From contig DAMBYU010000009.1 in the NCBI GenBank assembly GCA_032051265.1, forward strand, positions 1 through 64,000: a DNA stretch of 64,000 nt, in the 5' to 3' direction. The notes beneath the pieces are model-generated. The model saw only the letters and a program-made list of their open reading frames with translations. It searched no databases and was not told where the DNA came from. Positions 53,462-62,127 of the stretch are shown piece after piece. The translations under genes were made by a program, and so were the position numbers. Position 1 is the stretch's first letter. The number at the start of each line of letters is the position of its first letter. The stretch is from Dryocola sp032051265 (GTDB lineage: Bacteria > Pseudomonadota > Gammaproteobacteria > Enterobacterales > Enterobacteriaceae).

Positions 53462-54541
53462 TTAGTCCCTTCTGATAAATAAAACATCTACTGCTTTTAA
53501 AATTTCCAGGATTGGAATGGTGGATACAGAATGATATTTATCTATGGATGTGATTTGAATGGCATTATTATATCCCGGCCCCCATACATCATTATTGTTA
53601 AACATACCATGAGTGTCGTTTCCATAGAGAGCTACTAATGGTTTTTTCCATACGGCTGCAATATGTACTACAGAAGTATCCGGAGAGATAATTATATCGC
53701 ATTGATAAATCAAGCTCATTGCTCCCTGGATAGACATATGAGGATTTACAAACGCTTTTTCTATATTAATATTCGCCATTCTTTCCGGCAGTCCGATTAA
53801 AATTATATTTACATCGGCAAATTTTTTGTGTAATTCATTAACTAACTTCTGTAAGTTTCCTTCTTCAAGATCCCGTTCTTTGCTGGCAGTGAATGGATTT
53901 ATAACAAAATTATACTTTCCCGGGAGAGATTTTAAATATTCGGATACTTTTTCATGAACGTGATCACATATATGCAATTCGTAGTCGACAGAATAGTTTT
54001 TAAAACCTAATTCTGTCATTAATAAAGAATAGCGTTTGCTAATGTGTTCATTGTAACCTTGGAAAGGAATGGATTTATTATAAATTTTATATTCCTTTTT
54101 ATTAAACCCAATAACGTTATTCGCTTTGATTGTTCTAAGTAAATATAGGCTTTTGGGCGATATTTTATCGCCCATATCAATCACGGCATCATAATTTTCT
54201 TGCGATAGTTGTTTGCTAATATCTTTAGTGTTATTAATAAACACCTTTCTAATGTATGGATTGTTTTCAACAATAGGGAAATTCTCTGGCGTTGCCAGAA
54301 CATCAATAATATATCCGCGTACGCTAAATTCTCTTAATAACGATGTAGATACAACCATGTCACCAATCTTACCATCGTCACGTAGCAGTAACACTTTTTT
54401 TACTGTGTCTAATGTTAAAGGTCGACAAGAGCGGTAATCCAAACATAGCTTCGCTAAACGCATACGTAATGCTTTAAAATAATAATTACGGCGACGGTTC
54501 CATTGCCTTAATTTTGCAAATTTCTTCTGAGGTTGAGACAT
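53462..54541 (-). CDS. Family-9 glycosyltransferase (heptosyltransferase-like), LPS core
   Basis: A 359-residue GT-B enzyme of the heptosyltransferase family. The acceptor-side loop reads VLLLRDDGKIGDMVVSTSLL, and the donor-side motif is IISPDTSVVHIAAVWKKP, followed by ALYGNDTHGMF. A basic stretch (RQWNRRRNYYFKALRMRLAK) near the N-terminus could bind the membrane. It is probably an outer-core heptosyl (or related) transferase, since WaaC, WaaF and WaaQ are all present elsewhere. It is AT-rich, with many AAT/ATA/TTA codons unlike its flanks, and is tightly linked to waaL. Its exact role is unknown. Confidence 0.8.
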   Translation of the reverse strand: MSQPQKKFAKLRQWNRRRNYYFKALRMRLAKLCLDYRSCRPLTLDTVKKVLLLRDDGKIGDMVVSTSLLREFSVRGYIIDVLATPENFPIVENNPYIRKVFINNTKDISKQLSQENYDAVIDMGDKISPKSLYLLRTIKANNVIGFNKKEYKIYNKSIPFQGYNEHISKRYSLLMTELGFKNYSVDYELHICDHVHEKVSEYLKSLPGKYNFVINPFTASKERDLEEGNLQKLVNELHKKFADVNIILIGLPERMANINIEKAFVNPHMSIQGAMSLIYQCDIIISPDTSVVHIAAVWKKPLVALYGNDTHGMFNNNDVWGPGYNNAIQITSIDKYHSVSTIPILEILKAVDVLFIRRD

Positions 54542-54613
54542 AATTAGCACTCTTTATGAAAATCAACGCTATATTCTGAAGGGCTCATTTAAGCAGATAT
54601 TATCAGTTAACTA

Positions 54614-55723
54614 TTATAAGAGGTTATTTTTTTTACCCAATCTATCGGAATCCCAGCTTTTATGGAGAGTAAGGAAATGATAGATTTGTTTTATATTATC
54701 ATCACTCAAACCAAACAGCTCATCTTTAGGCTTATCGAAATAGTATCTTGTCTCAAAAACAAAAGAATTGGTGTTAGCATCATCACCGATAAGCAGCACA
54801 TCTCCCAAAGGACGCTGTTCTTTTACGCAACATGGACCATAAATAAGAATGATCGGTACGCCTACGGCATCAGCAATGTAAATATTTCCCGAATCGGAGG
54901 CAATGTAGAAATCCATTTTGCTTAGCGCATGGGGAAGATCTTCTAACTGAAACTCTCCGATCATATTGACGAAATCGGCACGCTCACCCGTCACCTTGGT
55001 TAAATCATCCAGCCATACCTGCTCATTTTTAGAGCCAAAAATATAATATAAACACGGCAGGTCTTGTAATGAGATAAAAAGCCGTTCCCAGACGGCTGGC
55101 GGGATTGTCTTTGCTTTATTACCTGCAGAGATGCTTAAACCAATTTTAATAACGCCTGTTTGGTCTAAAACCTGCGGATAAGAGGCAGGGATTTTTAATG
55201 GCAGCGTGGCGTGCTTGGGATAGTCACGCCAGGTCAGAGTGCGATCTGCAAGCTTGAGGTAGTTGTCCACGCTTAATGTGTACTTACCATGTTCAACGGT
55301 CCCATCGGCAGTCCAGTAAAAAGGCTCATGGTACCAGCGTCGGGTGTAAGTACTTAAAAACTGTTTATTTTTGGCATTACAGGCAGCCGCGAAGAAGAGA
55401 TTAGTGCTGTTGGGCTGCAGTAAGTAGACATTTTCATAGCGATTCATCAGCCTGAAGGCCAGACTAAATTTACGCCACAGGCTCTTTTTATGTTCTTCTA
55501 CCAGGAAAATAGTGTCGATAGTTTCGTCATGTTTAGCCAGCGGTAGCGTTGCTTTACCGATCAGCACGTCGCTGTGTTTAAGATGTACGAGCAGAGGCGT
55601 AACGTTTACAAAATCGCCGATTTTGGCCGTCTGAATCATCAGGTTTCGGCCTGTCTTTTTGTAAAACAGCTTACCGATCAGCTTGAACGGCAGCAGGAGA
55701 ATGAAAAGAAATAGGTAGCTCAT
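54614..55723 (-). CDS. Family-9 glycosyltransferase with N-terminal membrane anchor, LPS core
   Basis: A 369-residue heptosyltransferase-family protein. Unlike WaaC/F/Q it begins with a hydrophobic segment (MSYLFLFILLLPFKLIG, about 2-18) followed by lysines, so it is probably anchored to the inner membrane. The GT9 fold follows: NLMIQTAKIGDFVNVTPLLV for the acceptor loop, and FYIASDSGNIYIADAVGVPI then ILIYGPCCVKEQRP for the donor site. It lies between the AT-rich GT9 gene and waaC, 6 bases from waaC's stop region. The sugar and acceptor are unknown. Confidence 0.8.
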   Translation of the reverse strand: MSYLFLFILLLPFKLIGKLFYKKTGRNLMIQTAKIGDFVNVTPLLVHLKHSDVLIGKATLPLAKHDETIDTIFLVEEHKKSLWRKFSLAFRLMNRYENVYLLQPNSTNLFFAAACNAKNKQFLSTYTRRWYHEPFYWTADGTVEHGKYTLSVDNYLKLADRTLTWRDYPKHATLPLKIPASYPQVLDQTGVIKIGLSISAGNKAKTIPPAVWERLFISLQDLPCLYYIFGSKNEQVWLDDLTKVTGERADFVNMIGEFQLEDLPHALSKMDFYIASDSGNIYIADAVGVPIILIYGPCCVKEQRPLGDVLLIGDDANTNSFVFETRYYFDKPKDELFGLSDDNIKQIYHFLTLHKSWDSDRLGKKNNLL

Positions 55724-55729
55724 TAATCG

Positions 55730-56707
55730 TTATTCTGTGGCTAATTGAGTAGAAGTCTGGAGTACGCTAAATGCTTCATTTGCTGTGATGTTAGCCATAC
55801 TTTTTCCTGCGCCAATGATTTCATGCTGGTTCTGTCCGTAACCGCCAATCAAACCCGGATCGGTCGGTCCATACAGCGTAATATTTGGCCGATTAAGCGC
55901 GGCTGTGAGATGGCTTAATCCGGTATCAACCGAGACAACAGCCCGTGCCCCTGCAAGTTGCTTTGCTACCTGCTCAAGAGGCAAGCGAGGCAATACCTCA
56001 ACATAATCGAAACCTTCAGCCAGGCGGGCAGCCCGTTCACGCTCATGCTCTGCACCCCACGGGAGTTTAATACGTAAGCCCGTTTTATGCATTAATTGAA
56101 TAAGATCTCGCCAGTTTGATTCTGGCCAGTGTTTTTCGTCACGCGTAGTGGCATGCAAAAAAACAACGTATTCATTCGCATCAGCAGGCGCAGCGGCAAG
56201 AAAATGTTGTGCGATTGCGTAGTTGCCCTGCTGTGCGGGTTTTTTATATTCAAGGCTTTTGGCAAATAATTCTCTTGTACGTTCAACCGCATGTTGCTGT
56301 TTCGCAACGGCGTGGCGTTTGCTATAGAAGAAACTTGCCAGCGGCTCACGGGCGCTATTCCAGTCCATACCATGTTTCACACCATGAGCTTTGCGTGTAA
56401 CCAGCGCGGCGCTTTTGATCAGACCCTGTGCATCAATAACGGCGTCGTATTGCATGGCGCGCAATACCTGATAGAACGCTTTGCGCTCTGCTTTAATTGC
56501 AGCCGAGAACCAATTTTTACGCCAGCGGCGAATCGCGACGGGAATGACTTTATCTACTGCCGGATGCCATGTCGGGATTTGGGCGAAACTTTCCTCAACT
56601 ACCCAGTCAAAGCGTACACCGGGCATCGCCTTTGCGGCATCGGTCAGCGCGGGTAGCGTGTGCAGGACATCGCCCATCGAGGACGTTTTGACGATCAGTA
56701 TCCGCAT
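55730..56707 (-). CDS. waaC: WaaC, LPS heptosyltransferase I
   Basis: It adds the first L-glycero-D-manno-heptose to Kdo. It has 325 residues. MRILIVKTSSMGDVLHTLPA is the invariant N-terminus, IDAQGLIKSA and HGMDWNSAREPLASFFY follow, and the ADP-heptose site has VSVDTGLSHLTAALNRPN then LYGPTDPGLIGGYG. Its ATG overlaps the waaF stop by one base (TAATG). It is part of hldD-waaF-waaC as in all enterobacteria. Confidence 0.97.
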   Translation of the reverse strand: MRILIVKTSSMGDVLHTLPALTDAAKAMPGVRFDWVVEESFAQIPTWHPAVDKVIPVAIRRWRKNWFSAAIKAERKAFYQVLRAMQYDAVIDAQGLIKSAALVTRKAHGVKHGMDWNSAREPLASFFYSKRHAVAKQQHAVERTRELFAKSLEYKKPAQQGNYAIAQHFLAAAPADANEYVVFLHATTRDEKHWPESNWRDLIQLMHKTGLRIKLPWGAEHERERAARLAEGFDYVEVLPRLPLEQVAKQLAGARAVVSVDTGLSHLTAALNRPNITLYGPTDPGLIGGYGQNQHEIIGAGKSMANITANEAFSVLQTSTQLATE

Positions 56708-57756
56708 TAAACGTCCTTCCCGGCTGACAGCAGAGCGGTTAACTCATCCATCACGCGCTCGGGAGTAATATCAATCAAACTCTGGTGATAGCCTTCGGCG
56801 GTATCGCCTTTACGCACTTTGTGGTAGCCGCTTATAAGACGAATCACACGCGCCTGATGGGACAGCGGCGGAGTAAAGTCCGGGCTGCTTGGCCCATACA
56901 GGGCAACTAAAGGGCGATTAAGCGCAGCGGCCACATGCATCAGGCCAGAGTCGTTTGTCACCACTGCTTTGCAGGCGGCCAGTAAAATCACGGCCTGCTC
57001 GAGCGCGGTATCGCCAGCCAGATTACGGCAATGCGCCTGCTGTACGGTTGTTAAAGCGGCGAGGATATCGTTGCCGACGTCTTTGTCTTTCGCGGAGCCA
57101 AAAAGCACCACCTGATAGCCTTCGACGATGAGCCTGCCGGCAAGCGTTGCGTAGTGATAATGCGGCCAGCGTTTAGCCGGGCCGAATTCAGCACCCGGAC
57201 AAAAACCGATGATTGGGCGTTCGGCATCCAGGTTGAACGCGGAGCAGGTTTGCTTTTTTTCACCTTCGCTGACCTTTAACTCAGGCCATAGTAAGGGTTG
57301 GGGAAGATCCTTCGCCGACTGCATCACGCCTTTGTCATAGGCCAGCGCAACGTAGCGCTCTACCATTAATGGCCAGGCTTGTTTATCCAGGACACGTGCG
57401 TCATTGAGCAAACCGTAGCGCATCTCACCGCGCCAGCCCGTACGCTGTGGCACGTCGGCAAAGAAGGGAACCAATGCCGACTTAAAGGAGTTTGGCAGCA
57501 CATAGGCCCGATCGTAGCGTTTTTCTCGCAGGCTATGGCCCAGTCGACGCCGCTCGCCGATTTCCAGCGCACCGTGGCCAAGCGGCATTGCCAGCGCTTC
57601 ATTGACTTCAGGCATACGCGAAAGCAAGGGACGGCACCATGCCGGTGCCATCACGTCAATTATCGCCTGGGGATAGCGCGCCTTGAGCGTGCGATAGAGG
57701 CTTTGCGACATCATCATGTCACCCACCCATGACGGGCCAATCACCAGAATTTTCAT
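56707..57756 (-). CDS. waaF: WaaF, LPS heptosyltransferase II
   Basis: It adds heptose II to heptose I. It has 349 residues (348 in E. coli). MKILVIGPSWVGDMMMSQSL is the family N-terminus, then LPNSFKSALVPFFADVPQRT, and the donor site VTNDSGLMHVAAALNRPLVA with LYGPSSPDFTPPL. It lies between hldD and waaC with a 16-base gap to hldD. Confidence 0.97.
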   Translation of the reverse strand: MKILVIGPSWVGDMMMSQSLYRTLKARYPQAIIDVMAPAWCRPLLSRMPEVNEALAMPLGHGALEIGERRRLGHSLREKRYDRAYVLPNSFKSALVPFFADVPQRTGWRGEMRYGLLNDARVLDKQAWPLMVERYVALAYDKGVMQSAKDLPQPLLWPELKVSEGEKKQTCSAFNLDAERPIIGFCPGAEFGPAKRWPHYHYATLAGRLIVEGYQVVLFGSAKDKDVGNDILAALTTVQQAHCRNLAGDTALEQAVILLAACKAVVTNDSGLMHVAAALNRPLVALYGPSSPDFTPPLSHQARVIRLISGYHKVRKGDTAEGYHQSLIDITPERVMDELTALLSAGKDV

Positions 57757-57772
57757 GCGTCAGGCTACCTGC

Positions 57773-58705
57773 TTATGCGTCACGGTTCAGCCAGGCCATG
57801 TATTCTGTTACGCCTTCGGCAACAGTTTTAAATGGCTTGTCATAGCCTGCGGCGCGCAGGTTGGTAAGGTCGGCCTGAGTAAACGCCTGATAGCGGCCTT
57901 TGAGTTTTTCCGGGAACGGAATGTACTCAATGCTGCCTTTTTTATGGAATGCTAAAGCCGCATCGGCAACGGCCTGGAAAGACTCGGGGCGACCGGTACC
58001 GCAGTTGAAGATGCCGGATACGCCGTTCTGCCAGAACCACAGATTAACCGCAGCAACGTCGCCGACGTAGATGAAATCGCGTTTAAAGCTGTCGCTGCCT
58101 TCAAAGAGTTTTGGATTTTCACCATTCTTTAGCTGGGTGTTCAGATGGAATGCAACGCTCGCCATGCTGCCTTTGTGGCCTTCGCGTGGCCCATAAACGT
58201 TGAAGTAACGGAAGCCGGTAATTTGAGAATTAGCTTCGGGCAGGATCTGGCGTACATATTCGTCGAACAGGAATTTAGAGTAGCCGTAAACGTTCAGAGG
58301 CTGCTCGTATTCACGAGACTCGATAAAATCGCTGTTGCGACCGCCATAGGTTGCTGCGGAGGAGGCATACAGGAACGGAATTTCACGCTCCAGGCAGTAG
58401 TGCAGCACCTCTTTGGAGTACTGATAGTTGTTATCCATCATATACTTGCCATCCCACTCGGTGGTGGAAGAGCAGGCACCTTCATGGAAAATCGCTTCGA
58501 TCTCGCCGAATTCTTCGCCCGCCATCAGCTGGATTAAGAAATCTTCTTTATCCATATAATCAGCGATATTCAGATCGACAAGGTTGATGAACTTGGTACC
58601 GTCTTTCAGGTTGTCCACCACCAGGATATCAGTATAACCAATATCATTCAGCGACTTAACAATGTTGCTGCCGATAAATCCGGCACCACCGGTGACAATA
58701 ATCAT
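57773..58705 (-). CDS. hldD: HldD (RfaD), ADP-heptose 6-epimerase
   Basis: It converts ADP-D-glycero- to ADP-L-glycero-manno-heptose, the donor for WaaC/F/Q. It has 310 residues, the E. coli length. This is a short-chain dehydrogenase fold with the NADP site GGAGFIGSN at the N-terminus and the catalytic YGYSK (about Tyr140/Lys144). The frame is open 16 codons upstream, but MIIVTGGAGFIG is the conserved start. It is the first gene of hldD-waaF-waaC and is divergent from kbl; the 218-base spacer holds both promoters. Confidence 0.98.
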   Translation of the reverse strand: MIIVTGGAGFIGSNIVKSLNDIGYTDILVVDNLKDGTKFINLVDLNIADYMDKEDFLIQLMAGEEFGEIEAIFHEGACSSTTEWDGKYMMDNNYQYSKEVLHYCLEREIPFLYASSAATYGGRNSDFIESREYEQPLNVYGYSKFLFDEYVRQILPEANSQITGFRYFNVYGPREGHKGSMASVAFHLNTQLKNGENPKLFEGSDSFKRDFIYVGDVAAVNLWFWQNGVSGIFNCGTGRPESFQAVADAALAFHKKGSIEYIPFPEKLKGRYQAFTQADLTNLRAAGYDKPFKTVAEGVTEYMAWLNRDA

Positions 58706-58923
58706 AAGCGTGACCTTAACAATATAGGGGGGCCGCAAGGTACAGTACCTCACGCGCTAATGGCTCTTATCATATCATTACAATCAAAGTCCCGCCTAAT
58801 CAGACGAAGTTTCTGCCCCTCGTGATTTATCCTGCAAAAATCAATTTCTCTGAAGCGTAATCTCGTCTCCTGGTATAGGTTTGGGTAATATGTGCCGAAA
58901 TATGCCCTGCCTGGAGAATCGCG

Positions 58924-60120
58924 ATGCGCGAAGATTTTTACCAACAGTTAACCTCACAGCTTGATACCGCACGTCTGGAAGGCCTTTTCAAAGAAGAACG
59001 TATTATCACCTCGGCGCAACAGGCGGATATCACCGTCGCTGACGGTAGCCATGTTATTAACTTCTGTGCCAACAACTACCTGGGACTTGCAAATCACCCG
59101 CAGCTTATCGAAGCGGCAAAGCAGGGGATGGATAAGCACGGTTTCGGGATGGCTTCAGTGCGCTTTATTTGTGGCACGCAGGACAGCCATAAAGAGCTGG
59201 AAAGCAAGCTTGCGGGATTCCTGGGAATGGATGATGCCATTCTTTACTCTTCCTGTTTTGATGCCAACGGCGGGCTGTTTGAAACCCTGCTTGGGCCGGA
59301 AGACGCCATCATTTCTGATGCCTTAAACCATGCCTCCATTATCGACGGCGTGCGCCTGTGTAAAGCGCAGCGTTACCGCTACGCTAACAACGATATGCAG
59401 GAGCTGGAGGCTCGCCTGAAGGAGGCGCGTGCGGCAGGTGCTCGCCACGTCATGATTGCTACCGATGGCGTCTTCTCTATGGACGGCGTGATTGCCAATC
59501 TGAAAGGCGTGTGCGATCTGGCAGACAAATACGATGCGCTGGTGATGGTTGATGACTCGCATGCAGTAGGTTTTGTTGGCGAAAATGGCCGCGGAACCCA
59601 TGAGTACTGCGACGTTATGGATCGCGTGGACATCATCACCGGCACGCTAGGCAAAGCGCTCGGCGGGGCTTCTGGCGGCTACACCGCTGGCCGTAAAGAA
59701 GTTATCGAATGGCTGCGTCAGCGCTCTCGTCCTTATCTTTTCTCCAACTCTTTGGCCCCGGCAATTGTTTCAGCCTCGATCAAGGTTCTGGAGATGCTGG
59801 AAACCGGCGCTGAGCTGCGCGAGCGCCTGTGGGCCAACGCAAGCCTGTTCCGCGAAAAAATGACAGCCGCTGGATTCACCCTGGCAGGAGCCGATCACGC
59901 CATCATCCCGGTAATGCTTGGCGAAGCGGTTGTGGCGCAAAACTTTGCCCGCGAGCTGCAAAAAGAAGGCATTTATGTCACCGGATTCTTCTACCCGGTA
60001 GTACCAAAAGGTCAGGCGCGCATCCGTACTCAGATGTCTGCGGCCCATACCACAGAACAGATTGAACGCGCTGTTGAGGCGTTTACGCGTATCGGTAAAC
60101 AGTTGGGCGTTATCGCCTGA
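58924..60120 (+). CDS. kbl: Kbl, 2-amino-3-ketobutyrate CoA ligase
   Basis: A pyridoxal-phosphate enzyme that cleaves 2-amino-3-ketobutyrate with CoA to glycine and acetyl-CoA, the second step of threonine catabolism. It has 398 residues, the E. coli length. The PLP lysine lies in TLGKALGGASGGYTAG (near 244), with NFCANNYLGLANHP near the start and DDSHAVGFVG as the PLP-ring aspartate region. tdh starts 10 bases after its stop. Confidence 0.98.
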   Translation: MREDFYQQLTSQLDTARLEGLFKEERIITSAQQADITVADGSHVINFCANNYLGLANHPQLIEAAKQGMDKHGFGMASVRFICGTQDSHKELESKLAGFLGMDDAILYSSCFDANGGLFETLLGPEDAIISDALNHASIIDGVRLCKAQRYRYANNDMQELEARLKEARAAGARHVMIATDGVFSMDGVIANLKGVCDLADKYDALVMVDDSHAVGFVGENGRGTHEYCDVMDRVDIITGTLGKALGGASGGYTAGRKEVIEWLRQRSRPYLFSNSLAPAIVSASIKVLEMLETGAELRERLWANASLFREKMTAAGFTLAGADHAIIPVMLGEAVVAQNFARELQKEGIYVTGFFYPVVPKGQARIRTQMSAAHTTEQIERAVEAFTRIGKQLGVIA

Positions 60121-60130
60121 GGGAACGGTC

Positions 60131-61156
60131 ATGAAAGCATTAGCGAAACTTAAAGCAGAAGAAGGCATCTGGATGACGGATGCGCCTAAACCAGAAATGG
60201 GCCATAACGATCTGCTGATCAAAATCCGTAAGACCGCGATTTGCGGCACCGATGTGCATATTTATAACTGGGATGAATGGTCACAGAAGACTATTCCGGT
60301 GCCGATGGTTGTCGGCCATGAATATGTGGGTGAAGTGGTCGATATCGGCCAGGAAGTAAAAGGGTTTAAAATTGGCGATCGCGTTTCCGGCGAAGGGCAC
60401 ATTACCTGTGGTCATTGCCGTAACTGTCGCGCCGGTCGTACTCACCTTTGCCGCAATACTACCGGTGTAGGCGTTAACCGCCCGGGCTGTTTTGCTGAAT
60501 ACCTGGTGCTGCCTGCCTTTAACGCCTTCAAAATCCCGGACAATATTTCCGACGATTTGGCCTCCATCTTCGACCCGTTTGGTAACGCGGTTCACACAGC
60601 GCTTTCGTTTGACCTGGTCGGCGAGGACGTGCTGGTTTCCGGCGCAGGCCCGATTGGCATCATGGCCGCGGCTGTCGCTAAACATGTGGGCGCGCGTAAT
60701 GTCGTTATCACAGATGTGAACGAATATCGCCTTGAGCTGGCGCGTGAAATGGGCGTAACCCGCGCGGTGAACGTCAGTAAAGAAAATCTGGATGAGGTGA
60801 TGAAAGAGCTGGGTATGACCGAAGGCTTTGATGTCGGTCTGGAGATGTCCGGCGCGCCGCCTGCGTTCCGCACTATGCTCGATACCATGAACCACGGCGG
60901 CCGTATCGCGATGCTGGGCATTCCTCCGTCAGATATGTCCATCGACTGGACAAAAGTCATCTTCAAGGGTCTTTTCATCAAAGGGATCTACGGGCGAGAA
61001 ATGTTCGAGACCTGGTACAAAATGGCCGCACTGATTCAGTCTGGTCTGGATCTGTCGCCAATCATCACGCACCGCTTTGGCATTGATGATTTCCAGCAAG
61101 GCTTTGATGCGATGCGTTCCGGGCAGTCCGGGAAAGTTATTCTTAGCTGGGATTAA
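60131..61156 (+). CDS. tdh: Tdh, L-threonine 3-dehydrogenase
   Basis: It oxidises threonine to 2-amino-3-ketobutyrate with NAD+. It has 341 residues. A zinc-dependent medium-chain dehydrogenase: the catalytic zinc Cys38 lies in AICGTDVHIYN, with GHEYVGEV following. The structural zinc cysteines are in CGHCRNCRAGRTHLC, and the NAD site is VSGAGPIGIMAAAVAKHVGA. The frame extends 23 codons back into kbl, but MKALAKLKAEEG is the conserved start. It forms an operon with kbl. Confidence 0.98.
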   Translation: MKALAKLKAEEGIWMTDAPKPEMGHNDLLIKIRKTAICGTDVHIYNWDEWSQKTIPVPMVVGHEYVGEVVDIGQEVKGFKIGDRVSGEGHITCGHCRNCRAGRTHLCRNTTGVGVNRPGCFAEYLVLPAFNAFKIPDNISDDLASIFDPFGNAVHTALSFDLVGEDVLVSGAGPIGIMAAAVAKHVGARNVVITDVNEYRLELAREMGVTRAVNVSKENLDEVMKELGMTEGFDVGLEMSGAPPAFRTMLDTMNHGGRIAMLGIPPSDMSIDWTKVIFKGLFIKGIYGREMFETWYKMAALIQSGLDLSPIITHRFGIDDFQQGFDAMRSGQSGKVILSWD

Positions 61157-61174
61157 TCGTGCTGAGATAATAAA

Positions 61175-61198
61175 AAGGCCGGGAAACCGGCCTTTTTT
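61175..61198 (+). terminator. kbl-tdh terminator
   Basis: AAGGCCGG-GAAA-CCGGCCTT followed by TTTT, 18 bases after tdh. Its A-rich left flank could also serve the convergent gene at 61207. Confidence 0.9.
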
Positions 61199-61206
61199 AT
61201 GGTTTG

Positions 61207-62127
61207 TTACTCGCTGGCGGTTTGCTTTTCCGCATCCGTGAGATAGCGGACTTTACGGGTGTAATCCTGCCCTTTAAACAACAGCTCGCTCTGCGGTGAG
61301 GCAAGGTATTTCTGCCATTCGGACAGCGGGAAACCGCCATGTGCGCCAATGACTTCTTTTGGTATCACTGAAGGCGTGCCGCCAATGCGTTTTGAAACAG
61401 GCCAGTTCACCCAGTCCCCTAAATTGACGGTTCTGAAGTCCAGCATATCCAGCAACGCCGCTAGCGGCAGTTGGTCGGTTGGGGGCTGTGAATCATCCAT
61501 TAACTCCCAGGTATCCTGGAACAGCGCCAGCCAAAGCGGGCACAGCCTGTGCCACGTGCTGCGTGTCGCTGCGAGAAACGCGCTGTTGACGTGATCTTCA
61601 AGCGTAGGGCGGATGGTTCCCTGATACCAGGCGGGTGCCTTGCCCTCTGGTGCATTAGCCAGTTTTGCAATCATTTTGCCCTGACGGAAGCTGGAATACA
61701 GCGTGTTTTCCTCAACTTCCAGCTTTGGCATCTGCAACAGATTAAGATCGGAATCGATAATCAACGCGCCTTCGGTGCTGGCATACAGCGGAGCCTGAAT
61801 TTTTATCAGTCGGCTACGATAGATCTGTTTAAAACGATAGCTGTCGTCTCGTTCAGGAACGTTAAGCGTAACGACACGAGCCTTTTCCGGAATACCGATA
61901 AACGCCGATGCTGGCTGATCGGAAACAATAACAATTTCTTCGAGTTGAGGTGCAAAGCGTTCGGCAAAAACAGCCGAAAGCACACCTTCTTCAACAAAAT
62001 CTTTACCGACGCACGGGATGACAACAGAGGTCACTGGAACGGCTTTAGCGCCACTGGACGCCTGAGCTAAAGGGATATTATGTCGCGCCGTAATGTGGCG
62101 ATATTTCGCATTCAGAAATTTAAACAT
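61207..62127 (-). CDS. Putative GT-A-type glycosyltransferase, family not recognised
   Basis: A 306-residue soluble protein. The N-terminal Rossmann-like part has VTSVVIPCVGKDFVEEGVLS and EEIVIVSDQPASA. The centre has GALIIDSDLNLL, a DxD motif, then VNSAFLAATRSTW and PTDQLPLAALLD, and the end has GAHGGFPLSEWQ with a possible metal-binding His. This order (DxD, N-S-x-x-L, D-Q, G-x-H) is that of GT-A sugar transferases, but I cannot name a family. Its ATG overlaps the end of the GT4 gene by 8 bases, so the two work together. It lies at the E. coli waaH position between tdh and yibQ. Confidence 0.7.
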   Translation of the reverse strand: MFKFLNAKYRHITARHNIPLAQASSGAKAVPVTSVVIPCVGKDFVEEGVLSAVFAERFAPQLEEIVIVSDQPASAFIGIPEKARVVTLNVPERDDSYRFKQIYRSRLIKIQAPLYASTEGALIIDSDLNLLQMPKLEVEENTLYSSFRQGKMIAKLANAPEGKAPAWYQGTIRPTLEDHVNSAFLAATRSTWHRLCPLWLALFQDTWELMDDSQPPTDQLPLAALLDMLDFRTVNLGDWVNWPVSKRIGGTPSVIPKEVIGAHGGFPLSEWQKYLASPQSELLFKGQDYTRKVRYLTDAEKQTASE

